Shown: positions 22,140-34,573, counted from the first letter of the stretch. The stretch: 64,000 bases of DNA from Monoplex corrugatus (GCA_030674185.1 CM060306.1:778501-842500), one strand, 5' to 3'. A program made the numbers and translations. Notes: a model not told the origin generated them from the letters alone.

Positions 22140-25100
22140 AGGCACAATATCCATATAACCTAACACAGACACAATATCCACATAATACGACATGAGACCT
22201 GTGCACAATGACCATATAATACAACATAACAGAGCTAGGCACAATGACCATACAATATGACATAACAGAGCTAGGCACAATGGCCATATCATATGACATA
22301 AAAGAGCTAGGCACAATGGCCATATCATGACATAACAGAGCTAGGCACAATGACCATATATGACATAACAGAGCTAGGCACAATGACCATAAAATATGAC
22401 ATAACAGAGCTAGGCACAATGACCATACAATATGACATAACAGAGCTAGGCACAATGACCATACAATATGACATAACAGAGCTAGGCACAATGACCATAT
22501 AACATGACATAACAGCTAGGCACAATGACCATACAATATGACATAACAGAGCTAGGCACAATGACCATATAATATGACATAACAGAGCTAGGCACAATGA
22601 CCATACAATATGACATAACAGAGCTAGGCACAATGGCCATATAATATGACATAACAGAGCTAGACACAATGGCCATGTAATATGACATAACAGAGGCACA
22701 ATGGCCATGTAATATGACATAACAGAGCTAGGCACAATGGCCATGTAATATGACATAACAGAGCTAGACACAATGGCCATGACATAACAGAGCAAAGCAC
22801 AATGGCCATGTAATATGACATAACAGAGTTAGGCACAATGGCCATATAACATGACATAACAGAGCTAGACACAATGGCCATGTAATATGACATAACAGAA
22901 CTAGTTATAATGGCCATGTAATATGACATAACAGAGCTAGTTATAATGGCCATATAATATGACATAACAGAGCTAGGCACAATGGCCATGTAATATGACA
23001 TAACAGAGCTAGTTATAATGGCCATATAATATGACATAACAGAGCTAGGCACAATGGCCATATAATGACATAACAGAGCTAGTTATAATGGCCATATAAT
23101 ATGACATAACAGAGCAAAGCACAATGGCCATGTAATGACATAACAGAGCTAGGCACAATGGCCATATGACATAACAGAGCTAGGCACAATGGCCATGTAA
23201 TATGACATAACAAAGCTAGGCACAATCACGTGACAATGGCCATATAATATGACATAACAGAGCTAGACACAATGGCCATGTAATATGACATAACAGAGCT
23301 AGGCACAATGGCCATGTAATATGACATAACAGAGCTAGGCACAATGGCCATGTAATATGACATAACAGAGCTAGACACAATGGCCATGTAATATGACATA
23401 ACAGAGCTAGGCACAATGGCCATGTAATATGACATAACAGAGCTAGGCACAATGGCCATGTAATATGACATAACAGAGCTAGTTATAATGGCCATGTAAT
23501 ATGACATAACAGAGCTAGACACAATGGCCATGTAATATGACAAAGCTAGGCACAATGGCCATGTAATATGACATAACAGAGCTAGACACAATGGCCATGT
23601 AATATGACATAACAGAGCTAGGCACACTGGCCATGTAATGACATAACAAAGCTAGGCACAATGGCCATGTAATATGACATAACAGAGCTAGACACAATGG
23701 CCATGTAATATGACATAACAGAGCTAGGCACAATGGCCATATAATATGACATAACAGAGCAAGACACAATGGCCATGTAATATGACATAACAGAGCTAGT
23801 TATAATGGCCATATGACATAACAGAGCTAGGCACAATGGCCATATAATGACATAACAGAGCTAGGCACAATGGCCATGTAATATGACATAACAGAGCTAG
23901 GCACAATGGCCATGTAATGACATAACAGAGCTAGGCACAATGGCCATGTAATATGACATAACAGAGCTAGTTATAATGGCCATATAATGACATAACAGAG
24001 CTAGACACAATGGCCATGTAATATGACATAACAGAGCTAGTTATAATGGCCATGTAACATGACATAACAGAGCTAGGCACAATGGCCATATAATATGACA
24101 TAACAGAGCTAGACACAATGGCCATGTAACATGACATAACAGAGTAGTTATAATGGCCATATAATGACATAACAGAGCTAGACACAATGGCCATGTAACA
24201 TGACATAACAGAGCTAGACACAATGGCCATGTAATATGACATAACAGAGCTAGGCACAATGGCCATGTAACATGACATAACAGAGCTAGGCACAATGGCC
24301 ATGTAATATGACATAACAGAGCTAGACACAATGGCCATGTAATATGACATAACAGAGCTAGTTATAATGGCCATATAATGACATAACAGAGCTAGACACA
24401 ATGGCCATGTAGTATGACATAACAGAGCTAGGCACAATGGCCATGTAGTATGACATAACAGAGCTAGACACAATGGCCATGTAGTATGACATAACAGAGC
24501 TAGGCACAATGGCCATGTAATATGACATAACAGAGCTAGACACAATGGCCATGTAATATGACATAACAGAGCTAGACACAATGGCCATGTAATATGACAT
24601 AACAGAGCTAGGCACAATGGCCATGTAATATGACATAACAGAGCTAGGCACAATGGCCATATAATATGACATAACAGAGCTAGGCACAATGGCCATGTAA
24701 TATGACATAAAGCTAGGCACAATGGCCATGTAATATGACATAACAGAGCTAGTTATAATGGCCATATAATATGACATAACAGAGCTAGGCACAATGGCCA
24801 TGTAATATGACATAACAGAGCTAGGCACAATGGCCATGTAATATGACATAACAGAGCTAGACACAATGGCCATGTAACATGACATAACAGAGCTAGTTAT
24901 AATGGCCATGTAACATGACATAACAGAGCTAGGCACAATGGCCATGTAATGACATAACAGAGCTAGACACAATGGCCATGTAATATGACATAACAGAGCT
25001 AGGCACAATGGCCATGTAATATGACATAACAGAGCTAGGCACAATGGCCATATAATATGACATAACAGAGCTAGGCACAATGGCCATGTAATATGACATA

Positions 25101-26008
25101 AAGCTGGGCACAATGGCCATGTAATATGACATAACAGAGCTAGTTATAATGGCCATATAATATGACATAACAGAGCTAGGCACAATGGCCATGTAATATG
25201 ACATAACAGAGCTAGGCACAATGGCCATGTAATGACATAACAGAGCTAGGCACAATGGCCATGTAACATGACATTACAGAGCTAGACACAATGGCCATAT
25301 AATATGACATAACAGAGCTAGGCACAATGGCCATGTAATATGACATAACAGAGCTAGACACAATGGCCATGTAACATGACATAACAGAGCTAGTTATAAT
25401 GGCCATGTAACATGACATAACAGAGCTAGGCACAATGGCCATGTAATGACATAACAGAGCTAGACACAATGGCCATGTAATATGACATAACAGAGCTAGA
25501 CACAATGGCCATATAACATGACATAACAGAGCTAGACACAATGGCCATGTAATATGACATAACAGAGCTAGACACAATGGCCATGTAATATGACATAACA
25601 GAGCTAGACACAATGGCCATATAACATGACATAACAGAGCTAGGCACAATGGCCATGTAATATGACATAACAGAGCTAGGCACAATGGCCATGTAACATG
25701 ACATAACAGAGCTAGGCACAATGGCCATATAATATGACATAACAGAGCTAGACACAATGGCCATATAATGACATAACAGAGCTAGACACAATGGCCATGT
25801 AATATGACATAACAGAGCTAGACACAATGGCCATGTAATGACATAACAGAGCTAGACACAATGGCCATGTAACATGACATAACAGAGCTAGGCACAATGG
25901 CCATGTAATGACATAACAGAGCTAGACACAATGGCCATGTAATATGACATAACAGAGCTAGTTATAATGGCCATATAATGACATAACAGAGCTAGACACA
26001 ATGGCCAA
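22140..26008. repeat. 36-bp minisatellite, about 3.9 kb
   Basis: About 108 copies of acataacagagctaggcaca followed by atggccatgtaatatg. Main variants are gctagaca, gctagttat and cat/tat at fixed sites, mixed along the array. Many copies lack exactly the tat or similar triplet. Frames of 12-residue repeats (CLALLCHITWPL) on the minus strand are not genes. No exon sequence is visible in the unit. Confidence 0.97.
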
Positions 26009-26091
26009 AGTCACAGTACCATATCATAGTATCAAGTCAGTCTCTAAACTATCATTCCCACTGTCTAGTCCTTTTTAACACTTAATGAACT

Positions 26092-26113
26092 GGGGGGGGG
26101 GGGGGGGGGGGGG
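26092..26113. repeat. Run of 22 G
   Basis: An uninterrupted G run on the plus strand (C on the transcript strand). It can form G-quadruplexes and its length is unreliable in sequencing. Confidence 0.95.
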
Positions 26114-26213
26114 AAACGACCTCTTTAAATCTACTCACCAGTTACTACAGTTTGACAGACACTGAAGTGTTAACAAACAAAAAACTGGAGAGAAAAGACA
26201 AGGTGATACTTAC

Positions 26214-26337
26214 CAGTCTATGCCTTTGTAGTAGTTGTTGCCATTAAAAAACTGAACTTCTTCAAATGTGGTTGGGCTAGCACTGTTGCTGACCACCGCC
26301 GGGTGCATCGACAGGAATGTGTACAAAGCTGTCGTAC
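26214..26337 (-). CDS. Ndst: NDST exon after the PAPS-binding loop
   Basis: The 124-nt exon begins gt, completing the Gly of GPQKTG, followed by [40 protein letters not shown] and two bases of Trp. It carries the TGTTALY half of the 5'-phosphosulfate loop and the conserved ETFEE.QFFN..NY.KGIDWY block. Acceptor acacag, donor gactg|gtaagt. The start of this exon is duplicated once at 26400-26467. Confidence 0.97.
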
Positions 26338-26399
26338 CTGTGTACATACTGTACATGTCAAACTGACACATGCTACACACATAATGTACAAACGAACAT

Positions 26400-26467
26400 G
26401 GTCAGGCTAGCACTGTTGCTGACCACCGCTGGGTGCATCAACAGGAATGCGTGCAGTACTGTCGTAC
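26400..26467 (-). pseudogene. Partial duplicate of an NDST exon start
   Basis: In minus sense this piece has acag|gtacgacagtactgcac and codes [20 protein letters not shown], then diverges. It matches the first about 68 bases of exon 26214-26337 with several substitutions, and keeps the acceptor. Flanking intron (cacacataatg) is duplicated too, so it is a two-copy tandem duplication of about 130 bp. If spliced in, it would repeat the segment after the PAPS loop. Confidence 0.9.
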
Positions 26468-26519
26468 CTGTGTACTTTTCACATCCACACACATAATGAT
26501 AAGAAGGTCATCAATACAC

Positions 26520-27212
26520 GGTGAGAATAAGTCTATAAAAATGTGAAAATAACTAAGATAATGATCAGTACATATAGAACTGTTGGAGTACAATAACTAA
26601 GATAATCATCAGTACATATGGAACTGTTTGAGTGCAATAACTAAGATAATGATCAGTACATGTGGAACTGTTGGAGTGCAATAACTAAGATAATGATCAG
26701 TACATATGGAACTGTTGGAGTACAATAACTAAGATAATGATCAGTACATATGGAACTGTTGGAGTGTAATAACTAAGATAATGATCAGTACATATGGAAC
26801 TGTTGGAGTACAATAACTAAGATAATGATCAGTACATATGGAACTGTTGGAGTGCAATAACTAAGATAATGATCAGTACATATGGAACTGTTGGAGTGCA
26901 ATAACTAAGATAATGATGAGTACATATGGAACTGTTGGAGTGCAATAACTAAGATAATGATCAGTACATATGGAACTGTTGGAGTGCAATAACTAAGATA
27001 ATGATCAGTACATATGGAACTGTTGGAGTGCAATAACTAAGATAATGATCAGTACATATGGAACTGTTGGAGTGCAATAACTAAGATAATGATCAGTACA
27101 TATGGAACTGTTGGAGTACAATAACTAAGATAATGATCAGTACATATGGAACTGTTGGAGTGCAATAACTAAGATAATGATCAGTACACATGGAACTGTT
27201 GGAGTGCAATTA
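26520..27212. repeat. 44-bp minisatellite
   Basis: About 15 copies of gtacatatggaactgttgga, gtgcaataactaagataatg, atca. Copies are nearly uniform, and no exon match was seen. Confidence 0.95.
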
Positions 27213-27459
27213 TAATCCCTCTAACAAACTATGCTCCAATACACTCTTGTTATCACACACATACCATCATCATCTTCAAAGTTCTTTGCCTTCTTCTAAA
27301 CTTGATGGCCCTTTGAGAGGTGGCAGTGTATCACTGATAATTGTTTCTTCAATTCTGACTCCAATCTTCTAATTCTGATTTAGTCAATGGCAACATCCAG
27401 TTTAAAAACTCAAACCGTCAATGTTGTACCATGTTAACAGTCTCTGTGAAAATGGCATG

Positions 27460-27720
27460 TGCAGAGTGGGGACCTACCCTGCTGCAACACGCCTCATTCC
27501 AAATTTTCATTTGTTGAAATCACATAAACTGACCCATGACTAATTCCAACGTCATGAGCAATCTTATTACTTCACCTGCCTTTGTTCAACATTTTGCACG
27601 TCTTCAATCAAAATTTCTGTAACTTTCTGAACATTTATCTTGTCAGTGGCTCTGACTGGCCTCCCCTGATCATGCTTTTCATTAACACCTTTCTGCCTGT
27701 CTGTAAAGACTGATGCTCAT
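27460..27720 (-). pseudogene. Mariner-like transposase relic, N-terminal part
   Basis: The minus strand reads SGRPVRATDKINVQKVTEI-like text, then LIEDVQNVEQRQV, and after a frame break IAHDVGISHGSVYVI. This is the second helix-turn-helix of mariner/SETMAR-type transposases (pattern GRP....T..NI..V...I..D.R...R.IA...GIS.GSV..I). It is broken by indels. It may belong to the same family as the C-terminal relic at 14625-15030, in the same orientation. Confidence 0.7.
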
Positions 27721-27806
27721 CTTTACACAGCAGACTGTGAAAACCTTGTGCCCCAGACACACTCTGTAGACACACCCTTTGATTCCCGCACCCTATCCAC
27801 CAACTA

Positions 27807-27900
27807 CAAAAACTTAACCCTTTGATTCCCTCACCCTATCCACCAGCTTCCTGCAGGAAGCTGGTGGATAGGGTGAGGGAATCAAAGGGTTAAGTTTTTG
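27807..27900. repeat. Perfect 94-bp palindrome with TTAA near both ends
   Basis: Two 47-bp arms meet at ctgcag (27851-27856) with no loop. Moving outward each arm reads caggaagctggtggataggg, tgagggaatcaaagggttaa, gtttttg. The TTAA tetranucleotides at 27814-27817 and 27890-27893 bound a 72-bp core with ends ccctttgattccc, resembling piggyBac-type termini (TTAA then CCC). Imperfect copies lie on both sides: 27774-27800, and in reverse near 27922-27963. Confidence 0.92.
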
Positions 27901-27963
27901 CTTTGCTAACATGGTTGGTAATGCAGGATGCTGGTGACCGGAGTGCGGGAGTGAAAGGGTTAA

Positions 27964-28240
27964 TACACCTGTGTCAGAGCTTCCTTTACAAAATTCAGTT
28001 CCACAGCAAGCATGCTGTTGTTCAACACTAAACATGGTAATTACATTTGCAAGGACTGTATACAGCATAATATCATGAAAAAACACGACACAATATTTGT
28101 TCATAATTTATTCTTCAGATCACAGAATATCGGGCCAGGTGTGTGTAAAGTGCTGCAAAAGTTATTTTTTAAATTATTAAGACATTTCTCCCATTAGTCC
28201 CAATGTACTGGACGTGACCCTCATGTAACAGGCACACAAA
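27964..28240. other. Unique intron sequence, no gene recognised
   Basis: Short frames on both strands lack any motif I recognise. Confidence 0.35.
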
Positions 28241-28249
28241 CAGAACAAG

Positions 28250-28371
28250 GTACACACACACAAAACACACACACACAACACACACACACACACACACATA
28301 TATCTTTTGTGGTCCTACAAAACACACACACACACACACCTGTCTTCTGTGGTCACTCACACACACACATA

Positions 28372-28412
<41 letters not shown>

Positions 28413-28432
28413 ACACACACACACACGCATGT
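28250..28432. repeat. (CA)n with two NDST exon-end fragments
   Basis: Within the CA tract, 28305-28322 (tcttttgtggtcctac) and 28339-28357 (cctgtcttctgtggtcac) read in minus sense as gt..gaccacaaaaga and gtgaccacagaagacag|g. These are copies of the end of exon 30741-30837 (gggaccacaaaagacag|gtgtg, coding GPQKT). Confidence 0.88.
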
Positions 28433-28439
28433 GGATGCA

Positions 28440-30132
28440 GGTAAACATGAAAACGAACACTCCTTTGCGCTGTATTAATTATACCCGCAAATGCTACCAA
28501 TTAGAACTTGATAAAATAGCACGATACATGGTAGAAAATGAGTTGCATCTATCCCTGGAAAAGACAAAAATAGTTTTGTTTAATAGTGGAGCTGACCCAG
28601 CAAATATTCCCACTTTCAAACGGGGAGATACTCCTCTTCAGTAGAACGAGTCGATTAAATTCTTAGGTTTCCTTACAGCAAAATCATCGTGGAATCAGCA
28701 TATTGAATACATATTAACCAAAGCTCAAAAAAGTTTAAATTTCTTAAAAAAATAATTCATAAACAGACATGGGGTCCAGATTCATCAACACTTGTTCATC
28801 TTTGTAAATCACTTGTTAGATCTAAATTAACTTATGCCCAAGAAATCTTCTTCAGTGCACCGAAACACTTATTAAAAAAAATCGCAGAGCATAAATTGTA
28901 AAAGTTTCAAACTTGCGCTGGGTCTTCCATTGCATGCTTTCTGTCTTCGCACATATAATGGAATCAAACTGTTGCCACTTGATGAGCAAAGGAAAGTCAC
29001 TTCTACTACATTTTTGTTAAGACACACCACCATAGAAAACATCTCAGAAACAGAAATTAAACTGAGATCAGATACCAACTTTCCAAAATAAGCTAAATCA
29101 ATATCTTCACAGGTCACACTTGCAACATACACATCTGACCTCATGAAAGGCTCAGGAATTGATCTAGACGTAGATCCTGTATCTATAAGATCTTCCTTTT
29201 CGCCAGTACCCAGTTGGGAACTCCAAAGAGCACGATTTGACGTACACCACACTAATTTTTTTTAAAAAGTAGACAATACAAACTTACTGGCAAGTCAGGT
29301 TAAATGTCATATAGACAACTTATATTCCAATCACTTGAAAATTTACACTGATGGATCAACGATTGAAAGAAAAGCAGGCTCAGTGTTTTTAATACCTGCT
29401 CTCAAAATTGAAAAATCTTTCTATATAGGACTTGATAAATCTGTCTTTACAGCTGAACTCTTTGCAATATTAATGGCTCTAAACTTTATGATAAGTCTTC
29501 CTAGGACAATTCTTCAAATACTTTTTTACGTTGATTCAAAATCAGTCCTTCAGGCTCTTGAATTATCAAAATTACAAACAAGATCTGAAATGATTCTGGA
29601 AATTAGTCACTTGATTCATAATTTATCTTTAAGAGGCACTGATATTACTTTCTGCTGGATACCTTCTCATAGTTCTTTTAGTTATAATGATAAAGTTGAC
29701 AGGGCTGCCAAACAGGGAGCAAATAACTCACCAGATTCAAACAATATCCAGCTTTCTCTCTCTTTGCACAACAATTACACTTTAGTGGACAACTATGTCC
29801 GGAAGCAGTTCCAATTAAAACAGAAAAAATATGATAAATGTCATATGAACTTTGAAGTTAGCAAAATACTTAAGCAGTTTCCTGCCAGCAGAATTATACA
29901 ATCCCTTATGTATAGATGGAAACTTGATGAACTCAAAACAAAATATACCAAGAACATAGTGTGTCTGTGTGGAAAGAAGATAACACATAGTCATATTCTT
30001 TCTTGCGTTAGGGTAAAACGACATATTCCTACACTATCTATGAAGACAGTTTGTGACATATTTGCCTCATCATCATTACTATATGAATTTTTTGTTAGCC
30101 TGTCAAAAAGTCCTATAGCAAATTACCTTTAA
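28440..30132 (+). pseudogene. LINE fragment with reverse transcriptase end and RNase H
   Basis: The plus strand starts inside a reverse transcriptase (YMVENELHLSLEKTKIVLFN, then SIKFLGF after a stop). It passes a thumb-like region with several stops (28650-29270) and keeps a clean frame at 29335-30132 for an RNase H domain: KIYTDGSTIERKAGSVFLI, FTAELFAILMALNFM, FYVDSKSVLQALELS, FCWIPSHSSFSYNDKVDRAA. These supply the D-E-D-D catalytic pattern. A Cys/His segment follows (NIVCLCGKKITHSHILSC). The order fits I/Jockey-like LINEs that carry RNase H. The first half is degraded and the 5' part absent, so I call it a relic. It is inserted in CA microsatellite in an NDST intron. Confidence 0.85.
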
Positions 30133-30404
30133 AATGTTATTTCACTTGTTCACTGTTATGGTTAGTCAATTCTTAGTTTTATTTCCATTCATTTCTTCTA
30201 GATATTTATTAATTTTGTTTGTTAGTTTGTTTGTTTAAATTGTTAATTATGGTAACGTTATTTGTTAGTTTTACCTTCCGCTCCTCGAAACAGTTGTTTT
30301 CTGAATCATCTTTTCTCAAGATCAAAATTGACAATTTTCAAATATCCTCTTCACTCCTGCTCTTCACCCCCCCCCCCCCCCCCCACCAGCGATTTTCTAT
30401 TTGT
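30133..30404. other. LINE 3' flank with a poly(C) run
   Basis: AT-rich sequence that may be the LINE 3' UTR, including 18 C at 30367-30384. No coding signal beyond the RNase H frame. Confidence 0.45.
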
Positions 30405-30465
30405 GTGTGTGTGTGTGTGTGTGCGTGTCTCTAAAATCACTTTAGTGAATAGACATTAAATCAGA

Positions 30466-30508
<43 letters not shown>

Positions 30509-30523
30509 TTTTGTGGTCCTACC

Positions 30524-30568
<45 letters not shown>

Positions 30569-30648
30569 GTCTCCTGTGGTCTACCAACACACACACACAC
30601 ACACACACCAACACACACACACACACACACACACCTACACACACACAC

Positions 30649-30736
<88 letters not shown>

Positions 30737-30740
30737 ACAC
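30405..30740. repeat. (CA)n with two further NDST exon-end fragments
   Basis: CA microsatellite that contains 30507-30522 (gtcttttgtggtcctac) and 30567-30590 (cctgtctcctgtggtctacc). Both are near-copies of the exon end at 30741-30762, one of them with its donor (cag|gtgtgtg in minus sense). Confidence 0.92.
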
Positions 30741-30837
30741 CTGTCTTTTGTGGTCCCACCACCAGAAACTTTGGCAGACGTTCGCACGACTTGTTGGCTG
30801 ACCAGATAGCGATATGACGTTTGTAGTCACATGGGTT
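30741..30837 (-). CDS. Ndst: NDST exon with the PAPS-binding GPQKT motif
   Basis: The 97-nt exon gives [32 protein letters not shown] and one base of Gly. This is the linker between the deacetylase and sulfotransferase domains plus the first half of the 5'-phosphosulfate loop (GPQKTGTT). The catalytic Lys of that loop is present. Acceptor ttacag, donor acag|gtgtgtgtatg inside a GT run. Phases match the exons on both sides. Confidence 0.97.
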
Positions 30838-31385
30838 CTGTAACAACAACAACAACAATAATATTGTACACATTATAACAACTACACATAGCCGGACCTG
30901 CCATTCAACATTAACACTCAAAAGCAGTACTCAGACAAAAAGTGAGTGTAGTAAATGACAAGTGAGTAATGCAGGTTGATCATCCATACACACAAACTGG
31001 CACAAACGTGAGAGCAAGTCAATTTCTTCCACTCAACAAAACAACAGGGAAGTTTACCCTTCTAATGTTGTTGTTGTTACTGTTGTTGTTATCCTAAACC
31101 TTATGTTTCTGTCTTGTTGTTGTTGTTTTTGTCGTTGTTGTCCTAATCTTGTGAATGTTTCTGGCTTGTTGTTGTTGCTGTTTTTGTTGTTGTTGTTGTC
31201 CTTAATCTAACGAATGTGTTTCTGTCTTCTTCTTCTTCTTCTTCTTGTCCGAAATCTTGTGAATGTTTTTTCTTTTTTGCCTTTTGTGTATGTTTGGCAA
31301 AGGCCTGTTGTCTGAAAATGCACACCTGTCTTGTTTTGATGTGACAGCTTTCTTGTTCTAATTTTGCCTGTTTCTGTTTGAACAC
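30838..31385. other. NDST intron: (GTT)n and (CTT)n patches
   Basis: Intron sequence with imperfect (AAC)n at 30842-30857, (GTT)n repeats at about 31060-31200 and (TTC)n at 31225-31246. It includes the dispersed repeat copy at about 31265-31390, related to 15735-15865. Confidence 0.7.
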
Positions 31386-31387
31386 TG

Positions 31388-32118
31388 ACAGTTACTTTGA
31401 TTCAGACTTGTCTGTCAGTCACATAAATGACCACCTTACTTTGATTCAGACTTGTAAGTCTGTCAGATAAATGACCACCTTACTTTGATTCAGACTTGTC
31501 TGTCAGTCACATAAATGACCACCTTACTTTGATTCAGACTTATAAGTCTGTCAGTCACATAAATGACCACCTTACTTTGATTCAGACTTGTAAGTCTGTC
31601 AGATAAATGACCACCTTACTTTGATTCAGACTTGTCTGTCAGTCACATAAATGACCACCTTACATTGATTCAGACTTGTAAGTCAGTCACATAAATGACC
31701 ACCTTACTTTGATTCAGACTTGTAAGTCTGTCAGTCACATAAATGACCACCTTACTTTGATTCAGACTTGTCTGTCGGTCACATAAATGACCACCTTACT
31801 TTGATTCAGACTTGTAAGTCTGTCAGTCACATAAATGACCACCTTACTTTGATTCAGACTTGTCTGTCGGTCACATAAATGACCACCTTACTTTGATTCA
31901 GACTTGTAAGTCTGTCAGTCACATAAATGACCACCTTACTTTGATTCAGACTTGTCTGTCGGTCACATAAATGACCACCTTACTTTGATTCAGACTTGTA
32001 AGTCTGTCTGTCAGATAAATGACCACCTTACCAACGTTGATTCAGACTTGTCTGTCAGTCACATAAATGACCACTTTACTTTGATTCAGACTTGTAAGTC
32101 TGTCACATAAATGACCAC
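31388..32118. repeat. About 40-48-bp minisatellite
   Basis: About 16 copies of ttactttgattcagacttgt, ctgtcagtcacataaatgac, cacc, with or without aagt. In minus sense the unit contains gacttacaagtctgaatc, which has no clear exon match. Confidence 0.94.
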
Positions 32119-32239
32119 CACACACACAATTTTGATCTCATAACACTTATATGACTGGACAATTTACCACCAGAAAAATAACTAAAGTCAATTATGACAT
32201 CTTCACATGACAAGGAATCTGCCTGTGCAACATAGAAGT

Positions 32240-32566
32240 GCTCTAGTTTATGCAGATAATTACATAATGAAGTAGCTATCTATGTTTACATGCCAGATAA
32301 TTACATAATGAAGTAGCTATCTGTTAATGCATAATTATAATGAAGTAGCTATATATTTAATGCAGATATTACATAATGAAGTAGCTATCTATATTTACAT
32401 GTCAGATAATTACATAATGAAGTAGCTTATATTTACTGCAGATATTACAAATGATAGCTATCATTCATGCAGTAATTACATAATGAAGTAGCTATCTATG
32501 TTTACATGCCAGATAATTACATAATGAAGTAGCTATCTATATTTACATGCCAGATAATTACATATA
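32240..32566. repeat. About 45-bp AT-rich tandem repeat
   Basis: About seven copies of tttacatgccagataattac, ataatgaagtagctatctat, with several partial copies. Confidence 0.9.
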
Positions 32567-32601
32567 CATAAAAAGTAAATAGACCTGACAATGATAATCA
32601 C

Positions 32602-32784
32602 CTGCCACAAAGGATCTTTGTCCTGTGGAAACATGTTGAAGTAGTTGATGCCCAGCTGTAGAGGGGGCACAGCCAGAAGCCGCAGGTTGGTCCAACACTG
32701 TAGGAAGCGCACCATGCCCTCAAAGGTGAACAGAGCCACGCGGTCATTTCCATAGTTGTTCATGTGCGTCATGAAGATGTTGAA
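32602..32784 (-). CDS. Ndst: NDST exon, IFMTHMNNYGNDR segment
   Basis: The 183-nt exon has 61 codons in phase 0: FNIFMTHMNNYGNDRVALFT, FEGMVRFLQCWTNLRLLAVP, PLQLGINYFNMFPQDKDPLW and Q. It matches the end of the deacetylase region (family: I[FS]MTH..NYGNDR, SWTNLRL...PP.QLA..YF, KDPLWQ). Acceptor gtgttgcag, donor ggcag|gtgatt. It joins NPCDYKRH of the next exon directly. Confidence 0.97.
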
Positions 32785-32785
32785 C

Positions 32786-34235
32786 TGCAACACCATCATA
32801 CTTATACATCTGCAACACTACCACACTTATGATATACCATAATCTATGATTTCACCATATTCATACTACACTATAAATCTGCAACATCACTGTATTTATA
32901 TTACATCATTAAATCTATAGCATCACCCTATTTATACCATAAATCTACAACATCACCCTATTTATACCATAAATCTACAACATCACCCTATTTATACCAT
33001 AAATCTACACATCACCTATTATATACCATAAATCTACAACATCACCATATTTATACCATAAATCTACAGCATCACCCTATTTATACCATAAATCTACAAC
33101 ATCACCCTATTTATACCATAAATCTACAACATCACCCTATTTATACCATAAATCTACAGCATCACCTATTTATACCATAAATCTACAGCATCACCATATT
33201 TATACCATAAATCTACAGCATCACCAATTATACCATAAATCTACAGCATCACCATATTTATACCATAAATCTACAGCATCACCATATTTATACCATAAAT
33301 CTACAACATCACCCTATTTATACCATAAATCTACAGCATCACCCTATTTATACCATAAATCTACAGCATCACCTATTTATACCATAAATCTACAGCATCA
33401 CCCTATTTATACCATAAATCTACAGCATCACCTATTTATACCATAAATCTACAGCATCACCATATTTATACCATAAATCTACAGCATCACCATATTTATA
33501 CCATAAATCTACACATCACCCTATTTATACCATAAATCTACAACATCACCTATTTATACCATAAATCTACAGCATCACCATATTTATACCATAAATCTAC
33601 AACATCACCTATTTATACCATAAATCTACAACATCACCTATTTATACCATAAATCTACAACATCACCCTATTTATACCATAAATCTACAGCATCACCATA
33701 TTTATACCATAAATCTACAACATCACCATATTTATTACCATAAATCTACACATCACCATATTTATACCATAAATCTACAGCATCACCTATTTTATACCAT
33801 AAATCTACAGCATCACCATATTTATACCATAAATCTACAGCATCACCCTATATATATCTACACATAAATCTACACATCACTATTTATACCATAAATCTAC
33901 TACATCCACCATATTTATATATCAACACCTATAATAAATCTAACTACAATCTACCATATTTTATCAAAATCTAGTACTATAAATCTACAGCTAGTCACCA
34001 TATATCTATATTACCATTACTATATTATCATACCAGCCCTATTCTACCATATCTCCCTATTATTACACTTAATCTAATCTACACAATCACCATATATATA
34101 TACACATAAATCTCTACACTCGACCATATTACATATCTCACATCACCTATTTTACATTCTACAGCATCACCATATTATATTACACTATAAATCTACAGTC
34201 ACATATTTATATTCACTATATAAAATTACATTACA
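32786..34235. repeat. 30-bp array next to an NDST acceptor
   Basis: About 45 copies of ctacaacatcaccctattta followed by taccataaat. In minus sense units end ggtgatgttgtag or ggtgatgctgtag, resembling the real acceptor tatgatggtgttgcag at 32785-32800. The array becomes heavily broken at 33840-34235, with many indels. Confidence 0.93.
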
Positions 34236-34430
34236 TATATTTATATCAACATTAGGACATCCCACAGCTGTGCGGCAAGTCTATATTCCTTCTGTTTACT
34301 TTAGGGCCTGCTGGCACAACCTGATCCCTTCTGTCTCCACCATACAGAGCAGCCTGCATTCTATGCTAGTCATGCTCACCCCTGATGTGTGTCTGTCACA
34401 GTAGTGGTAATATGATAGGGTGGGTGTGGT
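34236..34430. other. Unique intron spacer
   Basis: No coding or repeat signal seen. Confidence 0.4.
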
Positions 34431-34482
34431 GTGTTTGTGTGTGTTTTGTGTGTGTGTGTGTGTGTATGTGTGTGTGTGTGTG

Positions 34483-34527
<45 letters not shown>

Positions 34528-34540
34528 TGTGTTGTGTGTG

Positions 34541-34573
<33 letters not shown>

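Noticed and set aside
22123..25827. Many frames with CLALLCHITWPL that look like membrane proteins
   Set aside because: The 36-bp array gives hydrophobic 12-residue repeats by composition.
22140..26008. CRISPR-like regular array
   Set aside because: The units are contiguous with no unique spacers, and the setting is a spliced animal gene.
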